Assembly (NCBI RefSeq): GCF_005280585.1
Contig: NZ_SZVO01000005.1
Span: 62,001-126,000 of the forward strand
DNA: 64,000 bases
Direction: 5' to 3'
DNA from: Dyadobacter frigoris
GTDB taxonomy: Bacteria; Bacteroidota; Bacteroidia; Cytophagales; Spirosomataceae
Below, one piece after another: positions 1-8,630 of the stretch (its first letter is position 1; the number at the start of each line of letters is the position of its first letter). Under the pieces are notes generated by a model. That model did no database searches. It was given only the letters and a program-made list of their open reading frames with translations, and was not told the origin of the DNA. The translations under genes were made by a program, and so were the position numbers.

Positions 1-15
1 GGGAGTTAGAAATAG

Positions 16-1020
16 TTAGTTATCTGTTATTATTATGGAATTACCGGCGGTTTCAATTCTGAGATCCAGTACTTCAGATATTGTTTTCAGCAATTCGTCT
101 GCATCTTCGGTTTTGAAGTTTCCTGTAATGGTACGCCTCGCAATTCTCTCGTTTGCAATGATGATTTTTTTGCCAAAATTTTCCTGGATCATCGCGCTGA
201 TTTCCTTTAAAGAAGTAGCGTTAAATATAAATCGCTGTTCCTTCCAGGCACTGTATCTTTTGGTATCCGTTCCGTTCGTCAATTTAAGTTCACCTGCTTT
301 TTCAAGGGTTACCAAATCTCCCGGATTCATTAGCAGTTGCTGTTTTTCATTTCCATGTGCATAATCAATTCTTATCTTCCCACGGGTAAGCGCTACTTTA
401 GTGCCACGCGGACGGGCAAAAACTGAAAACTGAGTACCTAAAACCTCTACCTGAAAAGTATCCGAAGTTTTTACTACAAAACGCTTATGATCAATGGTAT
501 GACTGACAGAAAACTCAGCCTCTCCGTCCAGAACAACATTCCTGACAGTGCCATAAAATCCGAATCGGGGAATTTTTAAACGTGAGTTTGCATTAAGAGA
601 AACGCTGCTGCCATCTTCCAGATAAATTTGTGTGGTCTTTCCGTATCCTGTTTCAAATGTTTTGTACAAAATAAGATTACGCGAAAACCAACCCCAGCAA
701 ACCAGCATCAAAACCGAGGCCGCAATCAGCCCGTACCTTTGGATTTGAATTGAATTTAAAGATTTGACATGCGACTTATCTTCTTCGGTTTCTTTTTTTG
801 TTTCCTCATTATCCTGATTTATTCTTTGCAAAAGCCTGCTCATTGCCTTCTCCTGATCCGGTATAAATTGAGGAGAACGAGTTTCCCATTCCAAAAGCCA
901 TTGATGGAATATTTCCGTATGTTCAGTATTTTTCAACCAGTCCTCAGCAAGTTGTCTTTCAAGCGGATTCGCCCTTCCGGACAAATACTCAAAAAGAATA
1001 TATTTCAAAGGTTCTTCCAT
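16..1020 (-). CDS. FecR family anti-sigma factor
   Basis: A 334-residue single-pass inner-membrane anti-sigma factor. Residues 1-90 are cytoplasmic and should bind the sigma factor encoded just upstream. One hydrophobic segment lies near residues 97-115. The periplasmic part holds a FecR domain (about 125-220, with a typical LEDGSSVSLNANS stretch) and a C-terminal DUF4974/STN-contacting region (about 265-334). In this family the periplasmic domain senses a loaded SusC/FecA-type transporter and releases the sigma factor. The gene follows the sigma gene by about 40 nt on the same strand, so they are co-transcribed. The expected susC/susD genes would lie beyond position 1, which is inference from the usual gene order. 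The start is an ATG; the family assignment is firm, the substrate unknown. Confidence 0.93.
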   Translation of the reverse strand: MEEPLKYILFEYLSGRANPLERQLAEDWLKNTEHTEIFHQWLLEWETRSPQFIPDQEKAMSRLLQRINQDNEETKKETEEDKSHVKSLNSIQIQRYGLIAASVLMLVCWGWFSRNLILYKTFETGYGKTTQIYLEDGSSVSLNANSRLKIPRFGFYGTVRNVVLDGEAEFSVSHTIDHKRFVVKTSDTFQVEVLGTQFSVFARPRGTKVALTRGKIRIDYAHGNEKQQLLMNPGDLVTLEKAGELKLTNGTDTKRYSAWKEQRFIFNATSLKEISAMIQENFGKKIIIANERIARRTITGNFKTEDADELLKTISEVLDLRIETAGNSIIITDN

Positions 1021-1059
1021 GTTGTGTTATTTTCAATTCAAGAGATGGGCCAGCAATCG

Positions 1060-1740
1060 TCAGACAGGCTGGATGCTAAAAGTATCGATGAGCAAAAGAA
1101 GGCAGGGTAAAATCCATTCACCGTTCAATGCGATACGCAGATGTTTAAGAGCCTTTGAAATATGTACTTCAACGGTTTTGGGAGATATATTTAATTCTCT
1201 GGCAATTTCATGGTATTTCTTACTTTCAAAACGGCTCATCAAAAATACCTTCCGGCATTGTGTGGGAAGCTCACCGATAACTTCGTTTACTTTAAGAAAA
1301 AGGTGATTATAATGAATTTCTGCATCAGGCTGCTGTTGCTGAATAGATATTGTATTCTCAGTGGTAAGTTCAATGACATCCGTTTTCCCAAATTCACGAC
1401 GTAAATGTGTAAAGCATTCATTACGGACCGCACGGAAAAGATAGCTGGTATAGGATGAAGTAATATGCTCGTAAGATTTTGTGCGGTAAAACTGAAAAAA
1501 CACTTCACTTACCAGATCTTCCGCAATTTGTTTTGAATAAACAAAACGGACAGCATGGCTGCACAACGGTTTATAAAATCTTCTGAACAGAAGTTCCAGT
1601 CCTTTCGAGGGATTTTCTTGGAAAGTGGTTTTCAAAAATAACCCAGAGTCTATCCCCTGTGAACGAGGTTTGTCTTCCTGAGAAGGTGACAGAAAAGGAT
1701 TTTCTGTCTTAGGTTCTTCATGTAGCAAAGGATCGCGCAT
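1060..1740 (-). CDS. ECF RNA polymerase sigma-70 factor (Bacteroidota expansion type)
   Basis: A 226-residue extracytoplasmic-function sigma factor. Region 2 is visible around residues 45-110 (LFRRFYKPLCSHAVRF, then AEDLVSEVFFQFY). Region 4 at about 165-220 has the helix-turn-helix YHEIARELNISPKTVEVHI. It has an unusually long polar N-terminal tail of about 40 residues before region 2. It is expected to be held by the FecR protein encoded downstream and to drive a SusC/SusD-type locus outside the left edge of the window. It is divergent from the small gene at 1931, so the 190 nt between them must hold its promoter. I could not find a clean TTG/TAnnTTTG pair there. Confidence 0.93.
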   Translation of the reverse strand: MRDPLLHEEPKTENPFLSPSQEDKPRSQGIDSGLFLKTTFQENPSKGLELLFRRFYKPLCSHAVRFVYSKQIAEDLVSEVFFQFYRTKSYEHITSSYTSYLFRAVRNECFTHLRREFGKTDVIELTTENTISIQQQQPDAEIHYNHLFLKVNEVIGELPTQCRKVFLMSRFESKKYHEIARELNISPKTVEVHISKALKHLRIALNGEWILPCLLLLIDTFSIQPV

Positions 1741-1930
1741 TGAGTATTTTATTTTGTAATAATTAAAAGACTTTTTTGCACTAAAATTCCCCTAGTACGA
1801 TAAGAAAATAATTGGAAAAATTTATATTAAATAAGGAAATGACGTTTTTTAGACAGAAAAAATCTTGCATTAAGATGTGACCTTTTTGTTTAGAAAAGTC
1901 TAATGTCTAAACCCTAATCAAGATTTTCAT

Positions 1931-2119
1931 ATGAAATTGCAGAATAAAATCGGCTTGCTACTAATAGGAACAATACTCGCTTTGGCAGGAATAAATCTTA
2001 TTATCGATTCAGAAACAACAAAAAATTTCGGTGCAGTACTGGCACTTGCTGGCGTCTTGACTGATATTGTTGTGTTAATAACTTTACTAAAAAATGAAAA
2101 GTGGCTTGCTAAACTTTAG
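1931..2119 (+). CDS. Small two-helix membrane protein, unknown function
   Basis: A 62-residue protein with ATG start. It has two hydrophobic stretches, about residues 8-25 (GLLLIGTILALAGINLII) and 35-54 (GAVLALAGVLTDIVVLITLL), joined by a short polar loop containing SETTKN, and a basic C-terminus. It therefore looks like a small hairpin inner-membrane protein. I do not recognise the family. The downstream hairpin at 2133-2161 fits as a terminator, and the intergenic space with the sigma gene could carry a promoter, which supports it being a real gene. Its short length keeps confidence moderate. Confidence 0.6.
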   Translation: MKLQNKIGLLLIGTILALAGINLIIDSETTKNFGAVLALAGVLTDIVVLITLLKNEKWLAKL

Positions 2120-2132
2120 AGGATTTTACAAA

Positions 2133-2161
2133 AAAAGCTGAGTTTGAGAGACTCAGCTTTT
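2133..2161. terminator. Bidirectional intrinsic terminator
   Basis: Perfect 11-bp stem, AAAAGCTGAGT paired with ACTCAGCTTTT, around a 7-nt loop. It sits between the plus-strand small gene (ending 2119) and the minus-strand Rpn gene (ending 2193). On the minus strand the stem is followed by seven T residues; on the plus strand by a weaker T-rich stretch. It can serve both converging transcripts. Confidence 0.85.
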
Positions 2162-2192
2162 GCTTTATGAATACATAAACCTCAAATAGTTT

Positions 2193-3134
2193 CTATAATT
2201 TTTCAATTTCTTTTTCCGACAAACCCGTTAACTCCTGAATAAGGGAAATTTCCATTCCTTTATTCTTCATAGCCAATGCGATTTCTTTTTGATTTTCTAC
2301 TTTGCCTTCTTTAAAACCTTCTACTTTGCCTTCTTTAAGACCTTCCGCTTTACCTTCCTTCAATCCTTCCTTCAATCCTTCCTTCTTACCCTCAGCTTTA
2401 CCCTCCTTAATGGCATAACTCATAGTACTGTAGTTATCCCATTTTATTTTCAAACTCTGATCGTAGGCCATTTTTTCTTTTCCCGTTAGATTGCTGACTT
2501 CTGCAATGTTAAACAATTTACTAAAAACTGGTTTACGTAAAAATACAGGAATTTTATCTAACCTGCTCATATTCTTCAACAAAAACAACCAGTTGTCCAG
2601 TTCTGAGGTTAGCTCATTTTCATTTTTCAAAAATTTGGGAATTTCGATAAAAACAAAACCAAGCTTATCATAAAATACCTCCAGGGTATCCGTCTTCATT
2701 AATTGAATTCTATGCAAATACTGTTCACTGTGTGTATCGTCAAAACTGAAATCCATAATGCCAATCAAATAAACCGGCTTCAGATGATAATTCCACTGTG
2801 GCCCTCCTTTGGGTGCTTGTTGTGTTATCAAGGATGAAGTGTAGTATAAAGAACGGTCTTTAAAATATTCCTGACGAACACGCTGCATCTCAATTATAAA
2901 TTGTTCTCCGTTCGAGCCTGTACAAAGCAGATCGAAAATTGTTTTCCGATTTTCGGCCGAGTGACCAAAATGTTCAGTTGGATTGTAGGTCAGATCAACA
3001 ATTTGCCTGTCTTCTCCCATGACCTGGTTAAGAAAATCTATTAGCAAATCTTTATTGGGCTCGGAACCGAATAATCTCTTAAAACCAAAGTCGGTAAAAG
3101 GGTCGATAAATCGTCCTGTCGGTAGCATATCCAT
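2193..3134 (-). CDS. Rpn family recombination-promoting nuclease / putative transposase
   Basis: A 313-residue member of the Rpn/PDDEXK_2 family (transposase_31-like), cytoplasmic DNA endonucleases linked to RecA-independent recombination. The N-terminus has the family opening FIDPFTDFGFKRLFG (residues 9-23). The nuclease core has FDLLCT followed by FIIEMQRV, matching the D...ExQ/ExK metal site of PD-(D/E)XK enzymes. Residues about 241-282 are a low-complexity stretch of repeated E-G-K/L-K-E-G units, encoded by a 12-nt-type tandem repeat. A short C-terminal helix ending GLSEKEIEKL follows, as usual in this family. It stands alone, between its own terminator and the GMC terminator. No terminal inverted repeats are visible, so it is not an insertion sequence as such. 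Confidence 0.9.
   Translation of the reverse strand: MDMLPTGRFIDPFTDFGFKRLFGSEPNKDLLIDFLNQVMGEDRQIVDLTYNPTEHFGHSAENRKTIFDLLCTGSNGEQFIIEMQRVRQEYFKDRSLYYTSSLITQQAPKGGPQWNYHLKPVYLIGIMDFSFDDTHSEQYLHRIQLMKTDTLEVFYDKLGFVFIEIPKFLKNENELTSELDNWLFLLKNMSRLDKIPVFLRKPVFSKLFNIAEVSNLTGKEKMAYDQSLKIKWDNYSTMSYAIKEGKAEGKKEGLKEGLKEGKAEGLKEGKVEGFKEGKVENQKEIALAMKNKGMEISLIQELTGLSEKEIEKL
2290..2412 (-). repeat. Coding tandem repeat in the Rpn nuclease gene
   Basis: A run of imperfect 12-nt and 24-nt units (on the plus strand, variants of CCTTCTTTAAAA, CCTTCCTTCAAT and CTTTACCTTC). It encodes alternating E-G-K-A/V and E-G-L-K-E-G blocks, probably a charged helical linker. Such repeats can change length by slippage in multiples of 12 nt without breaking the frame. 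The unit structure is visible directly; length variation between strains is inference. Confidence 0.75.
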
Positions 3135-3171
3135 ATTTTTTAGTGTGTGTAATTTTCAACGCAAACATACA

Positions 3172-3206
3172 AAAAAGGGAGTCAAGTTTTGAAAACTTAA
3201 CTCCCT
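3172..3206 (-). terminator. Terminator of the GMC dehydrogenase operon
   Basis: Inverted repeat: GGGAGTCAAGTTTT pairs with AAAACTTAACTCCC with one mismatch and a very tight loop. It lies 27 nt past the stop codon of the GMC gene. On the minus strand it is followed by six T residues. It ends the minus-strand run of genes that starts far upstream. Confidence 0.8.
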
Positions 3207-3232
3207 CCGGAAATTTCTTAAATTCTCAATTA

Positions 3233-4945
3233 TTACAAATTCTTCGCCTTCATCTGCTTTACTGCATAATCCACAGAGCGCGCAGAGAACGCCATATAAG
3301 TCAGCGACGGGTTCTGAGTCGAGGTTGATGTCATTGACCCACCATCGGTAACAAAAACATTCTTCGCTGCGTGCATCTGATTCCATTTGTTAAGGATCGA
3401 TGTTTTCGGATCTTTACCCATACGTACACCACCCATTTCGTGAATATCATTACCTGGATTTCTATGTCCGTCGTGTGAACGGATATTTTTGAAACCCGCA
3501 TTCGTGAACATTTCAGTAACCTGTTCGATATAATCCTTGATCATCTTTTCATCATTATCGTCATAGCCGATATTGATTTTCAGCTGCGGCATTCCGTATG
3601 GATCTTTCAAATCCTTATCCAGTGCAACATAACTGCTTTCCTTAGGAATTGTCTCTCCCATCATGTGAGACCCAACATTCCAGTTCCCGTATTTCGTATC
3701 AAGCAGACTTGATTTCAAAGATTCTCCGATATCACTGCGATCAGAATAAGTCATGCGGTTTGCACCAAAACCTGCTGCATACCCTCTCAGAAAGTCGGTT
3801 TCCTGTTTGTAAACATTTCTGAAACGTGGAATATAACCGCTGTTAGGCCGGCGCCCATCCGTAGTAGAATCCAGAAAACCTTCATATTCACCTGAAACGG
3901 AAGCCCGGTAATTATGAAACGCAACATATTTACCCAAAACACCGCTATCATTACCAAGTCCATTTGGAAAACGTGACGAAATCGAATTCATCAGAATAAG
4001 ATTGGTGTTCAGAGCCGCAGCATTTACAAAAATGATATTGGCATAAAATTCCATCATCTCTTTTGTATTCGCATCAATCACGCGGACACCTGTTACTTTT
4101 TGTTTTTTATCATCATAAATAACAGAATGAACAACAGAATGCGGACGCAGTGTCATATTTCCCGTTTTCATTGCCCAGGGAATGGTAGAAGCATTACTGC
4201 TAAAAAATCCACCAAAGGGGCAACCTCTTTCACAAATCGTACGATTCTGGCATTGAGCACGTCCCTGATCCAGATGAATTTGCTGAGGATCAGTAAGGTG
4301 AGCCGCACGACCAATAATGATATGACGATCTTTGTATTGTTTCGCGACCTGTTCTTTGAAATATTTTTCAACACAATTCAATTCATGCGGTCTTAAAAAT
4401 TCACCATCCGGCAAAGTATCAATACCATCTTTATTTCCTGTGATGCCGGCAAATTTTTCAACATGGCTATACCAGGGCGCTATGTCATTATAACCAATCG
4501 GCCATTCTACTGCGAATTTATCTCTTGCCGGTCCGTCAAAATCAAACTGACTCCAACGCTGGGTTTGTCTTGCCCAAAGCAAAGATTTACCACCAACCTG
4601 ATAGCCACGAATCCAGTCAAAAGGCTTTTCCTGAACATAGGGATGTTCATTATCCTTTACAAAAAAATGCTGTGAAGATTCCTTGAAATTATAACATCTG
4701 CTAACGATCGGATTCGCATCCGTTACTTCCTTGGGCAAGCGCTCCCTGTGATCAAACTCCCAGGGCTGCATGTTCGTAGTCGGGTAATCTTTGATATGCT
4801 GAACATCCCGTCCACGTTCAAGAACAAGCGTTTTCAATCCCCTTTCCGTAAGCTCCTTAGCCGACCATCCTCCACTGATCCCTGAACCGATGACGATGGC
4901 ATCATAGGTACGGGCTTTTTCACTATCAATATTAAAATTCGCCAT
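3233..4945 (-). CDS. GMC family FAD-dependent oxidoreductase (large subunit of a periplasmic sugar dehydrogenase)
   Basis: A 570-residue flavoprotein. The Rossmann FAD-binding motif GSGISGG is at residues 20-26. A CxxGC-type cysteine pair (CERGCPFGG) occurs in mid-protein. The C-terminal GMC_oxred_C region has HEMGGVRMG and the Asn-Pro motif QNPSLTYMA, holding the catalytic His and Asn. The closest known types are the large subunits of gluconate, sorbitol and glucoside-3-dehydrogenases, which oxidise a sugar hydroxyl and pass electrons to the respiratory chain. It has no signal peptide. The gene before it (66 nt upstream from its start) encodes a Tat-type subunit 3, so export by hitch-hiking through Tat is likely, as established for related dehydrogenases. 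No cytochrome c subunit is nearby. The exact substrate cannot be read from the sequence. Confidence 0.9.
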   Translation of the reverse strand: MANFNIDSEKARTYDAIVIGSGISGGWSAKELTERGLKTLVLERGRDVQHIKDYPTTNMQPWEFDHRERLPKEVTDANPIVSRCYNFKESSQHFFVKDNEHPYVQEKPFDWIRGYQVGGKSLLWARQTQRWSQFDFDGPARDKFAVEWPIGYNDIAPWYSHVEKFAGITGNKDGIDTLPDGEFLRPHELNCVEKYFKEQVAKQYKDRHIIIGRAAHLTDPQQIHLDQGRAQCQNRTICERGCPFGGFFSSNASTIPWAMKTGNMTLRPHSVVHSVIYDDKKQKVTGVRVIDANTKEMMEFYANIIFVNAAALNTNLILMNSISSRFPNGLGNDSGVLGKYVAFHNYRASVSGEYEGFLDSTTDGRRPNSGYIPRFRNVYKQETDFLRGYAAGFGANRMTYSDRSDIGESLKSSLLDTKYGNWNVGSHMMGETIPKESSYVALDKDLKDPYGMPQLKINIGYDDNDEKMIKDYIEQVTEMFTNAGFKNIRSHDGHRNPGNDIHEMGGVRMGKDPKTSILNKWNQMHAAKNVFVTDGGSMTSTSTQNPSLTYMAFSARSVDYAVKQMKAKNL

Positions 4946-5011
4946 TTTGGTATTTTCTAATTCTTTTTCTAATCTCTGATCCTGAGTTCTTATCTATTTT
5001 CCGGGATAAAC

Positions 5012-5533
5012 TTACCCTTTCACAACAGGAACGCAACCATGATATCTTGCAGGAATAAATTCGAAATGTGTCAGGTTAGTCATCACGTACTCAGACGACA
5101 TATATCCCTGAATCGTCAGGTTTTTCAATAACCCGAAAAACCCTTTTGTTTCCGGATCAGTGCTTTTTTCCGATTCCTGTAAAAGTTGCAGTTGTTGGTT
5201 CTTGTTGGCCTCTGTAAAAGATTTCCCAAAACTTTTATTGCTTTGGACATCCAAACCTGCAATTCCTTTGTTAAAAGTATCCTGCGTCTTTTTATCGTAG
5301 CAATCGGTCACCATACGCTGCACAAATATTGCAACACCCAGTTCTCCAGCTCCCGGCGTATTGGTTGCGGGAATAATTGCCTCCACAACCCCTTTCAAAA
5401 TCTCAGCCTGGCCAGCCTTGGAAAACTTTACTTTTCCAAGTGAAGAGTCATTCCAACCCGAAGCCCACGCTGGCAAACTCACCATCACTCCCATGGCTGC
5501 TGCCATACTTTTAAGCGCTACCCGTCTTTCCAT
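5012..5533 (-). CDS. Gluconate 2-dehydrogenase subunit 3 family protein, Tat signal
   Basis: A 173-residue small subunit of a GMC-type membrane dehydrogenase. I chose the ATG at 5533 over an upstream TTG at 5548, because it gives a clean twin-arginine leader: ERRVALKSM, then an alanine-rich hydrophobic core ending near PAWASG. The mature part has the family pattern, with VVEAIIPATNTPGAGELGV and a C-terminal HFEFIPARYHGC. Subunits of this kind carry the Tat signal for the signal-less large subunit. It lies between the MFS gene and the GMC gene with short gaps on both sides, so the three form one transcription unit. Confidence 0.9.
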   Translation of the reverse strand: MERRVALKSMAAAMGVMVSLPAWASGWNDSSLGKVKFSKAGQAEILKGVVEAIIPATNTPGAGELGVAIFVQRMVTDCYDKKTQDTFNKGIAGLDVQSNKSFGKSFTEANKNQQLQLLQESEKSTDPETKGFFGLLKNLTIQGYMSSEYVMTNLTHFEFIPARYHGCVPVVKG

Positions 5534-5580
5534 TTTATTATTTTTCAATGATTAATAAATCTAAGGAATATGTTGTCTTT

Positions 5581-6822
5581 CTATTCCTCTAAAAAATCCA
5601 GATCACGACCATGCGTTTCCGGAATAGTAAGAATAGAATAAAAGCCCAGTACAAAACAAATCAACCCAACCAGTGCTCCAGAATCAATGACAGAAAAAGA
5701 ACCTTTAAAGGACGCGAACAACGTCGTCATAACCACCACCATTCCACGTACCATGTTAGGAACAGTAGTTGCAGCTGTGGCTCTAAGGTTTGTACCAAAT
5801 TGTTCTGCTCCAATGGTAACAAACATGGCCCAGTATCCGATCCCGAATCCAAGTAGCGTTGCAACCGTATATAAACTCGAAGCCGTTTTAATTCCCGTAT
5901 ACAAATAAATTCCGCTGCATATTAACGTAAAAGACATCATAATAAATACAGCCTTTTTGCGTGATTCCAGCCAGTGGCTTAAAAAACCACTTAAAAAATC
6001 TCCGACAGAAAGTCCGACATAACACCACATGATCGAAAGACCGGGTTTTATTGGTTCGGTAATACCCAGCGCTTTTCCAAACTCATTACTAAAAGTGGCC
6101 AAAATTCCAATTACAAACCAGGTTGGGAGCCCAATACCGATGCATTTCAGATATCTGAAAAATCTGTCTTTGTTGGTAAACAAGGCAAAAAAGTTACCTT
6201 TTGCTATATGTTTTTGACTTTTAACACCCTCAAAAATACCCGATTCAAAAACACCAATACGAAGTAAAAGCAACGAAATCCCTAAACCGCCACCGATGAA
6301 ATAAGCATTTCTCCAGGCAAAAAATTCAACCGTAAAATAACCTACAATCGCTCCTAATAAACCGATCCCTGCTACCAGCGAAGTACCAATGGCTCGTAAA
6401 TGTTTTGGTAAAATTTCTGAAACCAGTGTAATTCCTGCACCAAGTTCACCAGCCAAGCCTACGCCTGCAACAAAACGAAGTAATTTATAAGTGGTTGGAT
6501 CTTGTACAAAACCACAGGCAATATTGGCAAGAGAATAGGTAATAATTGAACCAAAAAGTACAGAAAGACGCCCCTTTTTATCTCCCAAAATACCCCAAAG
6601 AATACCGCCGATAAGCAAACCCGTCATTTGCCAGTTTAAAATGCTTGCTCCGGTCAATGAAATTTCTGCTTCCGAAAGCCCAAGCGAAGCAAGACTTGGC
6701 AGACGAACAATCCCAAAAAGAAGTAAATCGTATATATCAACAAAATAGCCCAATGCAGCAACAATAACAGGTGCACTGAAAAGATGTGAAAGGTTTGAGC
6801 GAGGTGTTACCAGAGTATTCAT
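5581..6822 (-). CDS. MFS transporter (metabolite:H+ symporter / sugar-acid type)
   Basis: A 413-residue inner-membrane carrier with about 12 hydrophobic segments. The loop 2-3 signature GILGDKKGRLSVLFGS is present (GDKKGR form), followed by the conserved RFVAGVGLAGELGAGITL in helix 4, typical of the metabolite:H+ symporter/SV2-like branch. A central cytoplasmic loop (about residues 195-215) separates the two halves. Its position just before the Tat subunit and GMC dehydrogenase genes (47 nt to the next start) suggests it imports the substrate or product of that enzyme. The substrate is not identifiable. A strong hairpin at 6868-6891 separates it from the oxidoreductase genes upstream, so it may also have its own promoter. 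Confidence 0.88.
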   Translation of the reverse strand: MNTLVTPRSNLSHLFSAPVIVAALGYFVDIYDLLLFGIVRLPSLASLGLSEAEISLTGASILNWQMTGLLIGGILWGILGDKKGRLSVLFGSIITYSLANIACGFVQDPTTYKLLRFVAGVGLAGELGAGITLVSEILPKHLRAIGTSLVAGIGLLGAIVGYFTVEFFAWRNAYFIGGGLGISLLLLRIGVFESGIFEGVKSQKHIAKGNFFALFTNKDRFFRYLKCIGIGLPTWFVIGILATFSNEFGKALGITEPIKPGLSIMWCYVGLSVGDFLSGFLSHWLESRKKAVFIMMSFTLICSGIYLYTGIKTASSLYTVATLLGFGIGYWAMFVTIGAEQFGTNLRATAATTVPNMVRGMVVVMTTLFASFKGSFSVIDSGALVGLICFVLGFYSILTIPETHGRDLDFLEE

Positions 6823-6867
6823 TCTGTTATTAAAAATTTTTCAGGATTTTATGCAATATTATATAAA

Positions 6868-6891
6868 ATAGCCGGACTATTATCCGGCTAT
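6868..6891 (-). terminator. Hairpin between the FAD-oxidoreductase and MFS genes
   Basis: An inverted repeat, ATAGCCGGA facing TCCGGCTAT across a short A/T loop. It lies 64 nt after the stop of the FAD-dependent oxidoreductase gene. On the minus strand it is followed by ATTTTATAT, a weak T-tract. It could be a partial terminator or RNA-stabilising stem that sets different levels for the susCD half and the transporter/dehydrogenase half of the locus. Confidence 0.6.
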
Positions 6892-6954
6892 ATAGACTAT
6901 AATTGATATAAAAGTTAACTTAGAATCAGGTTCTGATAAATAAGCATTATAAGC

Positions 6955-8607
6955 TTACAATTCCAGACGTTGTTTATCTTTCAATAGCTGCTCTTTTAGT
7001 TTGGCATAATCCACTTCCTGAACGGAAACGTTTCTGTCAATAGCCTGAACGGCGGCAGTCGCTGCGCTTTGTCCGAGGATCATAAAAACGGGTTCCATGC
7101 GGATCGAGCCGTAGGCAATGTGAGAACTTGATAAACAAACCGGCACCAGCAAATTCAGACAATCTTCTTTTTTTGGAATAATAGAAGCGTAGGAAATGCT
7201 GTAAGGATTTTTTGGATGCACACCAATATCTCCTTCATTTTGAACAAAACCATCTGCTTTTACGTAACGCTGCGCATTATGCGCATCCAATGAATACGAG
7301 CCCATACCCACAGATTCTGAAACAGCTTTTTTGCCTAATGTTTCATTTTCCGTCATCACTTCCTGACCGATCATCCGACGTGCTTCCCGCACATAAATCT
7401 GGTGCGGCCAACCGCCATTATCTTTAAATTCATCTTTTGGCAGACCCCAGTTATTCATTTCCTTACGCACATCTGCCGGCACTTTCGAATCGTTTGAAAG
7501 ATAGTACATCAGGCCTTTTTGATAAAGCTCGTGTTCTTTGATGATCTCTTTTCTTCTTTCGTAAGTTGCATCCGGATAATCGTAATTCATGCCAATAAAA
7601 TCGGTACTGAACGGGCCGTGATTATTTGTATCCGTTTTTTTATTTGGAATCGGATCGTATTTGTTAAAAGTTTCCGTCCAGCCCGCTTTGTAAACGCGTG
7701 CAAGCAGCTCATATTTAGAAGCATCGTATCCTGTAGGTTTTGGAAAAGGGATACGGTTATCCGGATTTCCCGACAAGCACATCCGAAAACAATAAGCCTG
7801 GATTTTGTTATCACCTGCTCCTTTTTCACCAATTTTCTCCGCGGAAACATAAGGCAGCAATCCACTTTTCGGATCGCCTTCAATTTTATACGGGCTTATG
7901 TTTTTTTGAAAATAATGACCGTGCTGAAAAACTTCCGGTTGAATTCCGTCCCATTCTTCATTATAAACACTGTTCGCCTCACGTCCTACATGATATTTCA
8001 CTCCGGCAGCCGCCATAAGATCACCTTCATAAGTGGCATCGATAAACATTTTGCCAGTAAAAGTTTTTCCGGAAAGGGTTTTGATAGAAATGATTTTACC
8101 ATCTTTTTTGGTTACACCTTTCGCTCGGTCGAGCCACTCATCTCTGTAAATTTTGATATTGTTTTCTTTTACAAAATCCTCAAAAATCTTTTCAGCAACA
8201 TGCGGTTCAAAAATCCACATCGTTCTGTCCGTTCCGTCCATGGCGGGTGTGCCCTGGCCTTTGTTACCATAGTCTTCTTTTTTCTGCCATTTCCATCCTT
8301 CCGGTTTGTCATACTCCATGTAAACGCGGTGGTAAAATTCTCTTGACAAGCCACCGATTACTGATTTATTCCCGGTGTCAGTAAAACCAAGTCCGCCGGA
8401 AGAAAGTCCTCCTAAATGTTTGTCGGGGGAAATGACGATAACTGTTTTTCCCTGTTTCACCACCTGAACAGCGGCCGTTATCGCTCCTGAGGTTCCTCCG
8501 TAAATGATTACGTCCGCATTGTAAGAATCCTTTGTTTTCTCAGCTGAACAGGAAGAAAAAGAAAATGCGAATATGGCTATTGTTATCAGCCTCAAAATTT
8601 GTCTCAT
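6955..8607 (-). CDS. FAD-dependent oxidoreductase, exported (FAD_oxidored family)
   Basis: A 550-residue flavoprotein of the PF12831-type family that Bacteroidota often carry in carbohydrate loci. An N-terminal export signal ends in FSFSSC, so Cys20 may be lipidated and the protein periplasmic or membrane-anchored. The dinucleotide fold is at residues 32-56 (DVIIYGGTSGAITAA), followed by HLGGLSSGGLGFTD, the family's FAD-contact stretch, and by FIDATYEGDLMAAAG. It is clearly a paralogue of the next gene upstream (8631-10640), sharing most of these blocks, but lacks that protein's C-terminal domain. The substrate is not known. Members have been annotated as xanthan lyases from the accessory domain, which should not be trusted as an activity. 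It is 23 nt from its neighbour, so they are co-transcribed. Confidence 0.9.
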   Translation of the reverse strand: MRQILRLITIAIFAFSFSSCSAEKTKDSYNADVIIYGGTSGAITAAVQVVKQGKTVIVISPDKHLGGLSSGGLGFTDTGNKSVIGGLSREFYHRVYMEYDKPEGWKWQKKEDYGNKGQGTPAMDGTDRTMWIFEPHVAEKIFEDFVKENNIKIYRDEWLDRAKGVTKKDGKIISIKTLSGKTFTGKMFIDATYEGDLMAAAGVKYHVGREANSVYNEEWDGIQPEVFQHGHYFQKNISPYKIEGDPKSGLLPYVSAEKIGEKGAGDNKIQAYCFRMCLSGNPDNRIPFPKPTGYDASKYELLARVYKAGWTETFNKYDPIPNKKTDTNNHGPFSTDFIGMNYDYPDATYERRKEIIKEHELYQKGLMYYLSNDSKVPADVRKEMNNWGLPKDEFKDNGGWPHQIYVREARRMIGQEVMTENETLGKKAVSESVGMGSYSLDAHNAQRYVKADGFVQNEGDIGVHPKNPYSISYASIIPKKEDCLNLLVPVCLSSSHIAYGSIRMEPVFMILGQSAATAAVQAIDRNVSVQEVDYAKLKEQLLKDKQRLEL

Positions 8608-8630
8608 TATTTAATCGGGTTAGGTTTTAG

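Noticed and set aside
7519..8346. A 275-codon plus-strand frame opposite the FAD oxidoreductase gene
   Set aside because: It is rich in Phe, Ile and Arg with no recognisable motif, and the minus-strand gene explains the sequence fully. It is a shadow frame.
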